NCBI RefSeq assembly: GCF_023147585.1
Contig: NZ_JAHXOZ010000008.1
Location: 1-64,000 of the forward strand
From: Micrococcus sp. EYE_212
Lineage (GTDB): Bacteria; Actinomycetota; Actinomycetes; Actinomycetales; Micrococcaceae
Direction: 5' to 3'
Length of the DNA stretch: 64,000 nucleotides
The notes under the pieces are model-generated. The model ran no database searches. It was not told the origin of the DNA and was given only the letters and a program-made list of their open reading frames with translations. This document shows positions 45,945 to 54,495 of this stretch, in pieces; position 1 is the stretch's first letter; the number at the start of each line of letters is the position of its first letter. The position numbers were made by a program, and so were the translations under genes.

Positions 45945-47380
45945 TGCCCGACGTCATCTCCCCGCCGCGGCCGCGCCGCACCACCGAGCTGATCCTGCTG
46001 GTCTTCGCCCTGGCCGTGGCCGTCGGCGCGGACCTGCTGGGCATCCTGGGCGCGGGCGGCACCGTGACCCGCACGGACCTCGTGCCCCTCGGGGTCTTCG
46101 CCGCGGCCACCCTCGTGATGCACGTCGTGCTGCGCCTGCGCGCGCGCTACGCGGACCCCTTCATCCTGCCGATCGCCGCGCTGCTCAACGGCCTGGGCAT
46201 CGCCGTGATCCGCCGGCTCAGCGAGGACACGCGCGGGGCCAGCGCCGACTCGCAGCTGATGTGGTCCGTCCTCGCCGTCGCGGTGGCCACGGCCCTGGTG
46301 TTCCTGGTGCGGGACCACCGGCTGCTGCGCCGCTGGCCGTACCTCTTCCTGGCGGCCTCCGCCCTCCTCCTGGTGCTGCCGCTCGTGCCCGGCCTCGGTC
46401 TGAGCGCCAACGGCGCCCGCATCTGGGTGAACGTCGGCTTCGGCACCTTCCAGCCGGGCGAGATCGCCAAGATCACGCTGGCCGTCTTCTTCGCCGGGTA
46501 CCTCTCCGCCAACCGGGACCTCATCCTGCTGGCCGGGCGGCGCGTGGGCCCGCTGACGTTCCCCCGGGTACGCGACCTCGGCCCGCTCGTGGCGGCCTGG
46601 CTCGTGGCGCTCGGCGTGCTCGTGTTCCAGCGGGACCTCGGCTCGGCGCTCCTCTTCTTCGGCATGTTCATGGCCATGCTGTACATCGCCACCTCGCGGT
46701 TCTCCTGGATCCTGCTGGGCCTGGGCCTGGTGGCCGCGGGCGCGGTGCTGGCGTTCCTGTTCATGCCGCACGTGACCGCCCGCTTCCAGATCTGGCTCCA
46801 CGCGTTCGACCCGGAGATCTACCACCGGGACTTCGGCGGCTCCTACCAGGTGGTCCAGGGCCTGTTCGCCATGGCCTCCGGAGGCCTCATGGGCACGGGC
46901 CTCGGAGCGGGCAACCCCACCCAGGTGCCGCTGTCCTTCTCGGACATGATCCTCGCCAGCATCGGCGAGGAGCTCGGCTTCGTGGGCCTGGCCGCCGTGC
47001 TGGTCCTCTACCTGCTCCTCGTCACCCGCATGATGCGGGCGGCCCTCGGCGTGCGGGACGCGTTCGGCAAGGTGCTCGCCTCCGGCCTGGCCTTCACCAT
47101 GGCGTGGCAGGTCTTCGTGGTGATGGGCGGCGTCACCCTCGTGCTGCCGCTCACCGGCCTGACCACGCCGTTCCTGGCCGCAGGCGGCTCGTCCCTGCTG
47201 GCCAACTGGATCATCGTGGGCCTCGTGCTGCGCATCTCGCACGCGGCCCGCCGGCCCGTCGTGGTGGACGCCATGGTGAACGCCTCGGGCCCCGGCGCCG
47301 GCCACCTCGACCCGGGCGCGGAGCTGCCGCGCGCCGCCGTCGCCTCCGGCTCCTCCTCCACGGGGGGTGGTCCGCGATGA
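45944..47380 (+). CDS. rodA: FtsW/RodA/SpoVE-family peptidoglycan polymerase (RodA)
   Basis: SEDS-family glycosyltransferase that polymerises lipid II, 478 residues with about ten to twelve membrane helices. GLGLSANGARIWVNVGFGTFQPGEIAKI (about 148-175) is the conserved extracytoplasmic-to-helix region, FQRDLGSALLFFGMFMAMLYIA (about 228-249) follows, and the C-terminal part has GGSYQVVQGLFAMASGGLMGTGLGAG and ANWIIVGLVLRIS. It is paired with the class B penicillin-binding protein in the next gene, with which it overlaps by ATGA. The C-terminus is a Ser/Gly-rich cytoplasmic tail. In actinobacteria this copy near pknAB supports elongation or septal growth; a separate ftsW is usually elsewhere. 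Confidence 0.94.
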   Translation: MPDVISPPRPRRTTELILLVFALAVAVGADLLGILGAGGTVTRTDLVPLGVFAAATLVMHVVLRLRARYADPFILPIAALLNGLGIAVIRRLSEDTRGASADSQLMWSVLAVAVATALVFLVRDHRLLRRWPYLFLAASALLLVLPLVPGLGLSANGARIWVNVGFGTFQPGEIAKITLAVFFAGYLSANRDLILLAGRRVGPLTFPRVRDLGPLVAAWLVALGVLVFQRDLGSALLFFGMFMAMLYIATSRFSWILLGLGLVAAGAVLAFLFMPHVTARFQIWLHAFDPEIYHRDFGGSYQVVQGLFAMASGGLMGTGLGAGNPTQVPLSFSDMILASIGEELGFVGLAAVLVLYLLLVTRMMRAALGVRDAFGKVLASGLAFTMAWQVFVVMGGVTLVLPLTGLTTPFLAAGGSSLLANWIIVGLVLRISHAARRPVVVDAMVNASGPGAGHLDPGAELPRAAVASGSSSTGGGPR

Positions 47381-48822
47381 ACGAGGCGATCCGACGCACG
47401 TGGACGGTCATGGTGGCCATGTTCCTGGTGCTGGCCGCAGCGGCCTCCGTGATCCAGGTGGTGGCCGCGGACCGGCTCAAGCAGAACCCCCTGAACTCGC
47501 GCCAGATCTTCCTGGAGTTCGGCGCACCACGCGGGCCCATCCTGGTGGACGGCGAGCCGATCGCCGAGTCCGTGGAGTCCGACGACGCCTTCACCTACCA
47601 GCGCGTCTACCACGACACCGCGCTGTATGCGCCGCTGACCGGCTTCTACTCGCTCACGTACGGCACGGAGGGCCTGGAGAAGGCCATGAACGAGCAGCTC
47701 GCGGGCACCCCCACCTCGCAGTTCATGGACCGCGCCGTGGAGATCATCACGGGCGCCACCGCGGAGGGCGACCAGGTGGAGCTCACGATCGACCCGGAGG
47801 CCCAGCGCGCCGCCTACGCCGCGCTGCCCGAGGGCGTGCGCGGCTCCGTGGTGGTCACGGACCCCGAGACGGGAGAGATCCTCGCGATGGCCTCCCGCCC
47901 GGGCTTCGACTCCAATGCCCTCTCCTCCCACACGCGTGCGAAGGCCCAGGAGGCCATGTCCGCGCTCGAGGCGATCCCGGGCGCGAGTGCGTACCGCAAC
48001 CGTCCGTCCGAGCAGACGGTCTCCCCCGGCTCCACGTTCAAGCTGATCGACGCCGTCGCCATGCTGGAGTCCGGCGACTACGCCCCGGACGACGTCCTGG
48101 ACGTCCCCGCGCGGTGGACCCTGCCCGGCACCTCGGCGCAGATGGGCAACTACGACGGCGGCCAGTGCGACGGCATCGAGAAGGCCACGCTCACCACGAT
48201 CATGGCCCAGTCCTGCAACACCCCCTTCGCGATGGCCGCCGTCGAGCTCGGGGAGGACGCGATCCGCGACACCGCCGAGCGCTTCGGCTTCAACGAGGAG
48301 GGCTCGATGCCGCTGCCGATCGCCGCGTCCCGCTTCCCCGAGGACCTCGACGACGCGTCCCTGGCGCAGTCCGCCATCGGGCAGCGCGACGTGCAGGCCA
48401 CGGCCCTGCAGATGACCATGGTGGCCGCGGGCATCGCCAACGAGGGGATGGTGATGGAGCCGCAGCTGGTGCGGGCTGTGCGCCGCCCGGACCTGACCAC
48501 GGTGGAGGAGTTCAGCCCCCGGGAGCACGGCCGAGGCACGGACGCGGACGTGGCGCGGCAGATCACGGGGATGATGGAGGAGGTCGTCCGCAGCGGCACC
48601 GCGACGGGCGCGGCCTCGGACAGGATGAGGATCGCGGCGAAGACGGGCACGGCGGAGATCGGTGACAGTGAGAACGTGCACTCATGGATCACCGGCTTCG
48701 CGCCGGCGCAGGACCCGCAGGTCGCGGTGACGATCGTCATCGAGGACGTGGACACGAGTTTCGGACACCGGACAGTGGTGGAGGGCATGAAGAGCATCAT
48801 GGAAGCGGTGGTCGCAGAATGA
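47377..48822 (+). CDS. pbpA: class B penicillin-binding protein PbpA
   Basis: Transpeptidase of 481 residues, one N-terminal membrane helix (about 8-30), a dimerisation region and a penicillin-binding domain. The active-site motifs are SxxK at S219-TFK222 (SPGSTFKLID), SxN at S279-C280-N281, and KTG at K422. Homologues in mycobacteria are required for proper cell length and interact with RodA; phosphorylation by PknB is known there. ATG at 47377 overlaps the rodA stop as ATGA, and the stop overlaps pknA the same way. Position 220 region contains no extra insertion. Beta-lactam sensitivity cannot be judged from sequence. Confidence 0.95.
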   Translation: MNEAIRRTWTVMVAMFLVLAAAASVIQVVAADRLKQNPLNSRQIFLEFGAPRGPILVDGEPIAESVESDDAFTYQRVYHDTALYAPLTGFYSLTYGTEGLEKAMNEQLAGTPTSQFMDRAVEIITGATAEGDQVELTIDPEAQRAAYAALPEGVRGSVVVTDPETGEILAMASRPGFDSNALSSHTRAKAQEAMSALEAIPGASAYRNRPSEQTVSPGSTFKLIDAVAMLESGDYAPDDVLDVPARWTLPGTSAQMGNYDGGQCDGIEKATLTTIMAQSCNTPFAMAAVELGEDAIRDTAERFGFNEEGSMPLPIAASRFPEDLDDASLAQSAIGQRDVQATALQMTMVAAGIANEGMVMEPQLVRAVRRPDLTTVEEFSPREHGRGTDADVARQITGMMEEVVRSGTATGAASDRMRIAAKTGTAEIGDSENVHSWITGFAPAQDPQVAVTIVIEDVDTSFGHRTVVEGMKSIMEAVVAE

Positions 48823-50816
48823 GGCCGACATCGGGGATCACCCTCGGGGGCAGGTACCAGCTGACCGATCGGATCGCGATCGGCGGCATGGGCGAGGTCT
48901 GGAAGGCGCGGGACAAGGTCCTGGGCCGGATCACGGCCGTGAAGATCCTCAAGGAGGAGTACACGGGCGACCCCAACTTCCTGCGCCGCTTCCGGGCCGA
49001 GGCCCAGCACACCGCCCTGCTCAACCACCCCGGCGTGGCCAACGTGTACGACTACGGCGAGGAGAAGGGCTCCGCCTACCTCGTCATGGAGCTCGTGCCG
49101 GGCCAGCCGCTCTCCGCGATCCTGGAGAAGGAGACCTCCCTCTCCCCGGAGCGCACCCTGCGGATCATCTCCCAGACCGCCGCGGCGCTCTCCGCCGCCC
49201 ACGCGCAGGGCCTGGTGCACCGGGATGTGAAGCCCGGCAACCTCATGATCACGCCCTCGGGCCGGGTGAAGGTCACGGACTTCGGGATCGCGCGCCTGGC
49301 GGACCAGGTGCCGCTGACGGCCACGGGGCAGGTGATGGGCACCGCCCAGTACCTGGCCCCCGAGCAGGCCACGGGCCAGCAGGCCACCGGGTCCTCGGAC
49401 ATCTACTCGCTGGGCATCATCGGCTACGAGGCCCTCGCCGGCCGCCGGCCGTTCACGGGCGAGTCCCAGATCGCGATCGCCCTCGCGCAGGTCAACGACA
49501 CCCCTCCGCCGCTGCCGGACACCGTCCCCGCGCCGGTCCGCGCGCTGATCATGTGCATGCTCTCGAAGGACCCGAGGGAGCGTCCCTCCGACGCCACGGC
49601 CCTCTCCGACGCGGCGGACGCCCTGCGCCAGCGGGACACACGGGCCGCCGTCGCCGCCGCGCCCGTGCTGGCCTCGTTCCTGGAGGAGCAGGGCGTGCCG
49701 GCCGAGGCGGACCAGGAGACCGCCACGCTCGACTACGCGGGCATGCGCGCGACGCATCAGAGCGGCTCCGAGGACGGCCGGGGCGGCGGGGACGGCCCAG
49801 CCACCGCGGAACTGCCCGTGGCCGCCGCGTCCGCGCCCCAGGCCGACCAGGACATCTCCGCCACGCGCCCGGCGGACACCCGCCCCTCGCCCATGGTGGC
49901 GCCGGCCGGGGAGTCCTGGGGCGCCCCTGCGGCGGCGCCCCGGTCGGGCTCCGCGCCCGCGGGCCGGCGCCGCGGACCCCGCTGGCCGCTCATCGCCCTC
50001 CTCGCCCTCCTCGTGTTCGCGGTGCTCGGCGCCCTGCTGTGGCCCCTGGTCATGGGGGCGCGCGACGGCGGCGCCCCAGGCTCCTCCCCCTCGGCCTCGG
50101 CCGTCCAGGTGGACGCCGAGGCCTACCGGGGCCGCCCCGTGGCCGAGGTGCGCCCCGAGCTGGAGCGGCTCGGCCTGACCGTGGCGCAGGAGGACCGTGA
50201 CGACCCGCAGCCGGAGGGCACCGTGATGGGTGTGAACCCCGTGGGCCCCCTGCAACGCGGCCAGACCGTGACCCTGGCCGTCTCCACCGGCGCCGGGACA
50301 CTCCCCCAGGACCTCGTGGGCCAGCCCGTGGACACGGTGGTCGCGCTGCTGCGCGAGCGCGGGTTCAGCGTGGACCGTGTGGACGATCCGGAGGCCGACG
50401 GCGCCGCCGGCGAGGTGGTCCGCGTCGTGCCCGGCTCGGGGGAGCGGCACCGCTTCGACACACCCGTCCAGGTGATCGTGGCCACGGCCGGCTCGGGGAC
50501 CGCCCCCGCGGCCCCGCCGGTGGAGCCGGCCCCGGCGTCGTCCTCGGCCCCCGCCGCGCCGCCGGCCGCGCCCAGCACCTCCCAGCCCGCCGAAAGCACC
50601 CCGGCCGCCCCGGTGACCCCCGAGGGCTCCCCGACCGCCTCGGCCGCCGAGCCCCTCCCGGAGCCGACCACGGAGGCCCCGGCCCCGACTCCCCCCGACC
50701 CCTCGTCGGCCGAGACGAGCACCCCGTCCCCCGCGGGCGGGGGCGCCTCCTCGCCCGGCGTGGCCGACCCCTCGGCCACGGACGTCCCGACGTCCACGGC
50801 GACCCCCGCCGGCTGA
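48819..50816 (+). CDS. pknA: Ser/Thr protein kinase PknA with PASTA domains
   Basis: Membrane Ser/Thr kinase of 665 residues. The kinase domain (about 12-275) has the Gly loop IAIGGMGEVW, catalytic lysine K42, HRD at 134-136 and DFG at 154-156. A Ser/Pro/Ala linker leads to one transmembrane helix (about 388-411). Outside there are two PASTA-like repeats (about 432-495 and 497-560), then a Pro/Ser/Thr-rich tail. Mycobacterial PknA has no PASTA repeats, so the extracellular part here is a notable difference, and this kinase might sense muropeptides directly. ATG overlaps the pbpA stop (ATGA). Position in the operon, not sequence identity, supports the name pknA. Confidence 0.88.
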   Translation: MRPTSGITLGGRYQLTDRIAIGGMGEVWKARDKVLGRITAVKILKEEYTGDPNFLRRFRAEAQHTALLNHPGVANVYDYGEEKGSAYLVMELVPGQPLSAILEKETSLSPERTLRIISQTAAALSAAHAQGLVHRDVKPGNLMITPSGRVKVTDFGIARLADQVPLTATGQVMGTAQYLAPEQATGQQATGSSDIYSLGIIGYEALAGRRPFTGESQIAIALAQVNDTPPPLPDTVPAPVRALIMCMLSKDPRERPSDATALSDAADALRQRDTRAAVAAAPVLASFLEEQGVPAEADQETATLDYAGMRATHQSGSEDGRGGGDGPATAELPVAAASAPQADQDISATRPADTRPSPMVAPAGESWGAPAAAPRSGSAPAGRRRGPRWPLIALLALLVFAVLGALLWPLVMGARDGGAPGSSPSASAVQVDAEAYRGRPVAEVRPELERLGLTVAQEDRDDPQPEGTVMGVNPVGPLQRGQTVTLAVSTGAGTLPQDLVGQPVDTVVALLRERGFSVDRVDDPEADGAAGEVVRVVPGSGERHRFDTPVQVIVATAGSGTAPAAPPVEPAPASSSAPAAPPAAPSTSQPAESTPAAPVTPEGSPTASAAEPLPEPTTEAPAPTPPDPSSAETSTPSPAGGGASSPGVADPSATDVPTSTATPAG

Positions 50817-50837
50817 CGCCGGCCGACGGAGGTGCCC

Positions 50838-53117
50838 GTGCCCGGACCCCGCATCCTCAACGACCGCTACCGGATCAACGAGCTGATCGGACGCGGCGGC
50901 ATGGCCGACGTCTTCCGCGGCCGGGACCTGCGCCTGAACCGGACGGTGGCCGTGAAGCTGATGCGCGCGGACCTCGCCCGGGACGCCCAGTTCCAGGCGC
51001 GGTTCCGGCGCGAGGCCCGCGCCGCCGCCGCCCTCAACCACCCCTCGATCGTGGGCGTGTACGACACGGGCGACGTCTGCATGAGCGAGGACCAGCACCA
51101 TCCCGTCGACTGCCCGTTCCTGGTCCTCGAGCACGTCTCCGGGCGGACCCTGCGCGAGGTCCTCGACGACGGGTGCGTGCCATGGCGGCGCGCCGCCGCG
51201 TGGACGGTGGGCGTGCTCGAGGCCCTCGAGCACTCGCACGCGGAGGGGATCGTCCACCGGGACGTGAAGCCCGCCAACGTGATGGTGACCCCCGCCGGGG
51301 ACGTGAAGGTCACGGACTTCGGACTCGCCCGCGCCCTCGCGGACACCTCGGCGAACACGTCCCAGCAGACCGTGGTCGGCACCGCCCTCTACCTCTCCCC
51401 CGAGCAGGCCACGGGGCGCGCGGTGGACGCCCGCGCCGACCTGTACTCGGCGGGCTGCGTGCTCTTCGAGCTGCTCACGGGACGGCCGCCGTTCACGGGG
51501 GACACCCCTCTGGCGGTCGCCTACCAGCACGTGCGCGAAACCCCTCCCGCGCCCTCGGAGGTGGCCTCCGGGCTGCCGCCGGCGCTGGACCCCGTGGTGC
51601 TGCGCGCCCTGCGCAAGGACCCGGCCGAGCGGTACGCCTCCGCCACCGAGTTCCGCCGTGCCCTCGAGGCCGCCGTCGCCGACCCCACCGCGCTCCCCCT
51701 CGCCGAGGAGGGACCGGTCACCCGCGCGCTCCCGGCGGCGCCGCCCGCCGTGGGCGAGGGGGGACGGCCCGACGACGCGCCCGACGACGCGGACACCCAG
51801 GCTGTGGCCGGGCACGCCGTGGCCGGCACCTCCCTGCCCGGAGCACCCTCGGCCGCCCAGCTCGCCGCCGCGGCCTCCGTGGACGGACGCTCCCCCAGCA
51901 CCGGCTCGCACCACGCGGTGGCCCCGGCCCGCCCGACCACCGTGCCCCTGGCGCTCGCGCCCGCAGCCCCGACGCCCGCGGGCTCCCATGCCGCGCCGCC
52001 GCCGCCCGAGCCGGGGACGTCCCGCCGTCGGCTCCTGGCCCTCGTGGGCGCCATGGGGGCGGTGCTGCTGCTCCTGGCCGCCGTCCTCTCCCTGACGCTG
52101 GGCGGGCGGGGCCTCGGCCCCTCGACGGTGCCGGACCTGCAAGGCCGGACCGAGGCGGAGGCCGTGGCGGCGCTCTCGGACGCGGGCCTCACCGCCGCCA
52201 TCGTCCCGGTGTTCCACGCCTCCGTGCCCGCCCAGCACGTGGTGGACACCGATCCTGCCGCCGGCGCCGCCGTGGACCGGGGCGCCGAGGTGCGCGTGCA
52301 CGTCTCCCGCGGCCCCGCCGACGTCGTGGTCCCGGAGTCCCTGCAGGGCGCGCCCGAGTCCACGGTGCGCGCGGAGCTGGAGCGGCTGGGACTGTCCGTG
52401 TCCTCCGTGGAGTACCAGGACGCCGGCGGGATGGCGCGGGGCCGGCTCGTGCGCACGGACCCGTCGCTCGGCAGCGGCGTGGACTCCGGCACTCCCGTGG
52501 TCCTCTACCTCTCCTCCGGCATGGTGCCGGTCCCGGACCTGGTGGGGATGACGGTGGAGGACGCCCAGGCGACGCTGCGCCGGACGGCCCCGGACCTGGC
52601 GACCCGCGTCCAGTCCGACGAGGGCGGGGCCGTGGACACCGGCGTCGTGGTGGGCCAGGATCCGCCCGCGGGGACTCGCGTGGACACCCGGTCCGCGATC
52701 ACGCTGACCACGTCCTCCTCCGCGATCGCGACCGTGGAGGGACCCGCCCTGGTGGAGGACCCGGCCGCGCCCGCCCCGTCCTGGATCGAGCCCGAGCCGA
52801 CGCGGGACCCCCCGCCGGCGGAGCCGCCCGCCACGGCCCCGCGGCCGGATCCGACCACCGCGGCCCCGGCGCCTCCGAGCGACCCGCGGCCCAGCAGCGA
52901 CGACCCGGAGCCGAGCACCTCCGTCGAGCCGACCCCGGACCCGAGCACTGAACCGCCGAGCGATCCAGTGCCCGGCCCGGACCCCTCGGAGCCCTCACCC
53001 AGTGGCCCGGCACCCGACCCGGAGCCGACCGCACCGGCCGATCCGGACCCCTCGACCTCGGGCGGCGTGGAGCCCGTGGTCCCCGAGCCCTCGATCGAGC
53101 CGACGCCCTCCACGTGA
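50838..53117 (+). CDS. pknB: Ser/Thr protein kinase PknB with PASTA domains
   Basis: Sensor kinase for peptidoglycan-linked growth control, 759 residues. The kinase domain (about 8-280) has GRGGMADVF, K40, HRD at 140-142 and DFG at 160-162; an insertion with two cysteines (DVCMSEDQHHPVDCP, about 78-92) lies in the hinge region. A Thr/Ala/Pro linker runs to the single membrane helix (about 400-422), followed by three PASTA repeats (about 434-500, 501-568 and 569-634) and a 120-residue Pro/Glu/Asp/Ser tail. GTG at 50838 is preferred to 50832 because GGAGG is at 50828-50832. It is the last gene of the seven-gene unit. Confidence 0.92.
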   Translation: MPGPRILNDRYRINELIGRGGMADVFRGRDLRLNRTVAVKLMRADLARDAQFQARFRREARAAAALNHPSIVGVYDTGDVCMSEDQHHPVDCPFLVLEHVSGRTLREVLDDGCVPWRRAAAWTVGVLEALEHSHAEGIVHRDVKPANVMVTPAGDVKVTDFGLARALADTSANTSQQTVVGTALYLSPEQATGRAVDARADLYSAGCVLFELLTGRPPFTGDTPLAVAYQHVRETPPAPSEVASGLPPALDPVVLRALRKDPAERYASATEFRRALEAAVADPTALPLAEEGPVTRALPAAPPAVGEGGRPDDAPDDADTQAVAGHAVAGTSLPGAPSAAQLAAAASVDGRSPSTGSHHAVAPARPTTVPLALAPAAPTPAGSHAAPPPPEPGTSRRRLLALVGAMGAVLLLLAAVLSLTLGGRGLGPSTVPDLQGRTEAEAVAALSDAGLTAAIVPVFHASVPAQHVVDTDPAAGAAVDRGAEVRVHVSRGPADVVVPESLQGAPESTVRAELERLGLSVSSVEYQDAGGMARGRLVRTDPSLGSGVDSGTPVVLYLSSGMVPVPDLVGMTVEDAQATLRRTAPDLATRVQSDEGGAVDTGVVVGQDPPAGTRVDTRSAITLTTSSSAIATVEGPALVEDPAAPAPSWIEPEPTRDPPPAEPPATAPRPDPTTAAPAPPSDPRPSSDDPEPSTSVEPTPDPSTEPPSDPVPGPDPSEPSPSGPAPDPEPTAPADPDPSTSGGVEPVVPEPSIEPTPST

Positions 53118-53165
53118 GCCGCGGGGCGGCGGGGACCGCTCAGCCGTCCTCGTGGGCCTTCGTGG

Positions 53166-53822
53166 TCAGGCGTCCTCGCGGACGAGCGGCGTGAGCTGCG
53201 CGCCGCGCTCGGCGGCGCCGTCCAGCCCCACCGACTCGAGCCAGTTGCCCAGCATGCGGTAGCCGCCCTCGGTGAGCACCGACTCGGGGTGGAACTGCAC
53301 GCCCCACAGCGGGGCCGTGCGATGCGCGAGGCCCATCACGACCCCGTCGTCGGTCTCCGCGGTGATCTCCAGGACGGACTCGTCCACCGTGTCGCGCACG
53401 GCGGCGAGCGAGTGGTAGCGGGTGGCCGTGAAGCGCTCCGGCAGCCCCGTGAAGGTCGCATGCCCGTCATGGCGCACCACGGACGTCTTGCCGTGCATGA
53501 GCGTCTCAGCGTGCGTCACGGTCGCGCCGAACGCCTCCGCGATCGCCTGGTGGCCCAGGCACACCCCGAAGAGCGGCCGGCCGCCGTCTGCCGCGGAGCG
53601 GATGAGGTCGAGGGAGACGCCGGCGTCGGCGGGCGCGCCCGGCCCGGGCGAGATGAGCACCGCCGTGTGCTCCGCGGCCAGGGCGAGGACGCGCTCGGCG
53701 TCCACCTCGTCGTTGCGGATCACGGTGGTGCGGGCGCCCAGCTCCTGGAGGTAGCCCACCAGGGTGTAGACGAAGCTGTCGTAGTTGTCGACGACGAGCA
53801 CGGAGACCGGAGAGTCGCTCAC
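53166..53822 (-). CDS. pabA/trpG: aminodeoxychorismate/anthranilate synthase component II
   Basis: Glutamine amidotransferase of 218 residues, class I (Triad). VLVVDNYDSFVYTLVGYL is the start of the domain; the nucleophile elbow is GVCLGHQAI with the catalytic cysteine, and the His-Glu pair is in GVQFHPESVLTEGG. It supplies ammonia to a PabB or TrpE partner in p-aminobenzoate or tryptophan synthesis; the partner is not in this window and the two roles cannot be told apart by sequence. GTG at 53822 is the only reasonable start. Position between crgA and pknB is conserved in actinobacteria. It diverges from crgA. Confidence 0.93.
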   Translation of the reverse strand: MSDSPVSVLVVDNYDSFVYTLVGYLQELGARTTVIRNDEVDAERVLALAAEHTAVLISPGPGAPADAGVSLDLIRSAADGGRPLFGVCLGHQAIAEAFGATVTHAETLMHGKTSVVRHDGHATFTGLPERFTATRYHSLAAVRDTVDESVLEITAETDDGVVMGLAHRTAPLWGVQFHPESVLTEGGYRMLGNWLESVGLDGAAERGAQLTPLVREDA

Positions 53823-53864
53823 GAGGGCCGCTTCTTCCTCCCCGCCGCGCGAGGGCGGGGTGCA

Positions 53865-53870
53865 TAGACT
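53865..53870 (+). promoter_or_regulatory. crgA -10 element
   Basis: TGCATAGACT contains an upstream TG next to TAGACT (53865-53870), placing a transcription start near 53877 and leaving a leader of about 110 nt before crgA. The pabA/trpG start lies 42 bp away on the other strand. Confidence 0.5.
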
Positions 53871-53986
53871 GGCCCGGCACGCCGCGCGCCGGTCCTTCGG
53901 CAGGTCAGGGAAGGATACCGCGTGGCCCCTGGACCCCCACGTCCCACCCGCGACGCCCGGACCCGGGCAGCAGAAGGAGCATCACC

Positions 53987-54298
53987 GTGGCAGCCCCCTC
54001 CGGCAAGCGCAAGGACTCGGCCCGCCGCAAGCGCGCCGAGCTCGAGAGGGCCCGTTCCGGCGCCCGCGCCTCCTCCGTGAGCACCGACCTCGGCGTCGTC
54101 GACGCCGGGCCCGCTCCCCTGCCCCGCTGGTACAAGGCCGTCATGTTCGGCCTGATGATCCTCGGCCTGCTGTGGGTCTGCACCTACTACCTCACGCAGG
54201 GGCTCTTCCCGCTGGTGGGCCTCGGCGGCTGGAACATCCTCATCGGCTTCGGCCTCGCCCTTCTCGGGTTCCTCATGATGTCCCGCTGGAGCGAATGA
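53987..54298 (+). CDS. crgA: cell division protein CrgA
   Basis: Small divisome membrane protein of 103 residues with two helices, about 48-68 and 75-97. KRKDSARRKRAELERARSG near the start is the basic cytoplasmic tail, and PLPRWYKAVMFGLMILGLLW plus NILIGFGLALLGFLMMSRW are the membrane segments; the latter region closely matches CrgA. In mycobacteria it recruits PBPs and FtsI to the septum. GTG at 53987 has AAGGAG upstream. In many actinobacteria a DUF881 gene separates crgA from pabA/trpG; it is absent here. Confidence 0.93.
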   Translation: MAAPSGKRKDSARRKRAELERARSGARASSVSTDLGVVDAGPAPLPRWYKAVMFGLMILGLLWVCTYYLTQGLFPLVGLGGWNILIGFGLALLGFLMMSRWSE

Positions 54299-54309
54299 CA
54301 CGGGTGTGA

Positions 54310-54441
54310 TTCTCCACAGCGGTGGACAACCCTGTGGAGAACTTCATCGGCCCGCTGACGCGGCTGAAGCAGTTGTCCCCGGGTTTGTCCACAGGTGTGG
54401 ACGGTGACTGGGCCACTCCTGCACAGGGCCCCTGTGGACAG
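54310..54441. promoter_or_regulatory. cluster of DnaA-box-like sites in a convergent gap
   Basis: Seven matches to TTGTCCACA within 132 bp: 54310-54318 (one mismatch), 54321-54329 reverse (one), 54333-54341 reverse (one), 54373-54381 (two), 54385-54393 (perfect), 54396-54404 reverse (two), 54433-54441 reverse (one). High-GC actinobacteria use TTGTCCACA as DnaA box. The gap is convergent, so promoter control is unlikely; DnaA titration or reactivation is possible. The first and third sites also form a 10-bp hairpin. Confidence 0.6.
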
Positions 54442-54486
54442 TCCGCCACCGCGCGGGCCGGCCTGCCGGCCCGCGCGGTGGCGGAC
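54441..54486. terminator. 21-bp perfect hairpin between crgA and rhomboid genes
   Basis: Arms at 54441-54461 and 54466-54486 are perfect reverse complements with a CCTG loop, between convergent stop codons and directly after the DnaA-box-like cluster. A strong bidirectional terminator without T-tract. Confidence 0.85.
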
Positions 54487-54495
54487 CGGCACGGC

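Noticed and set aside
48150-52301. 1383-codon minus-strand reading frame opposite pbpA, pknA and pknB
   Set aside because: Long open antisense frame caused by high GC; product is Gly/Arg/His-rich with no domain, whereas the plus-strand genes have all catalytic motifs.
54310-54441. This being the chromosomal oriC itself
   Set aside because: oriC in actinobacteria lies between dnaA and dnaN, beyond gyrB/gyrA and so probably outside the right edge; neither gene is near this cluster.
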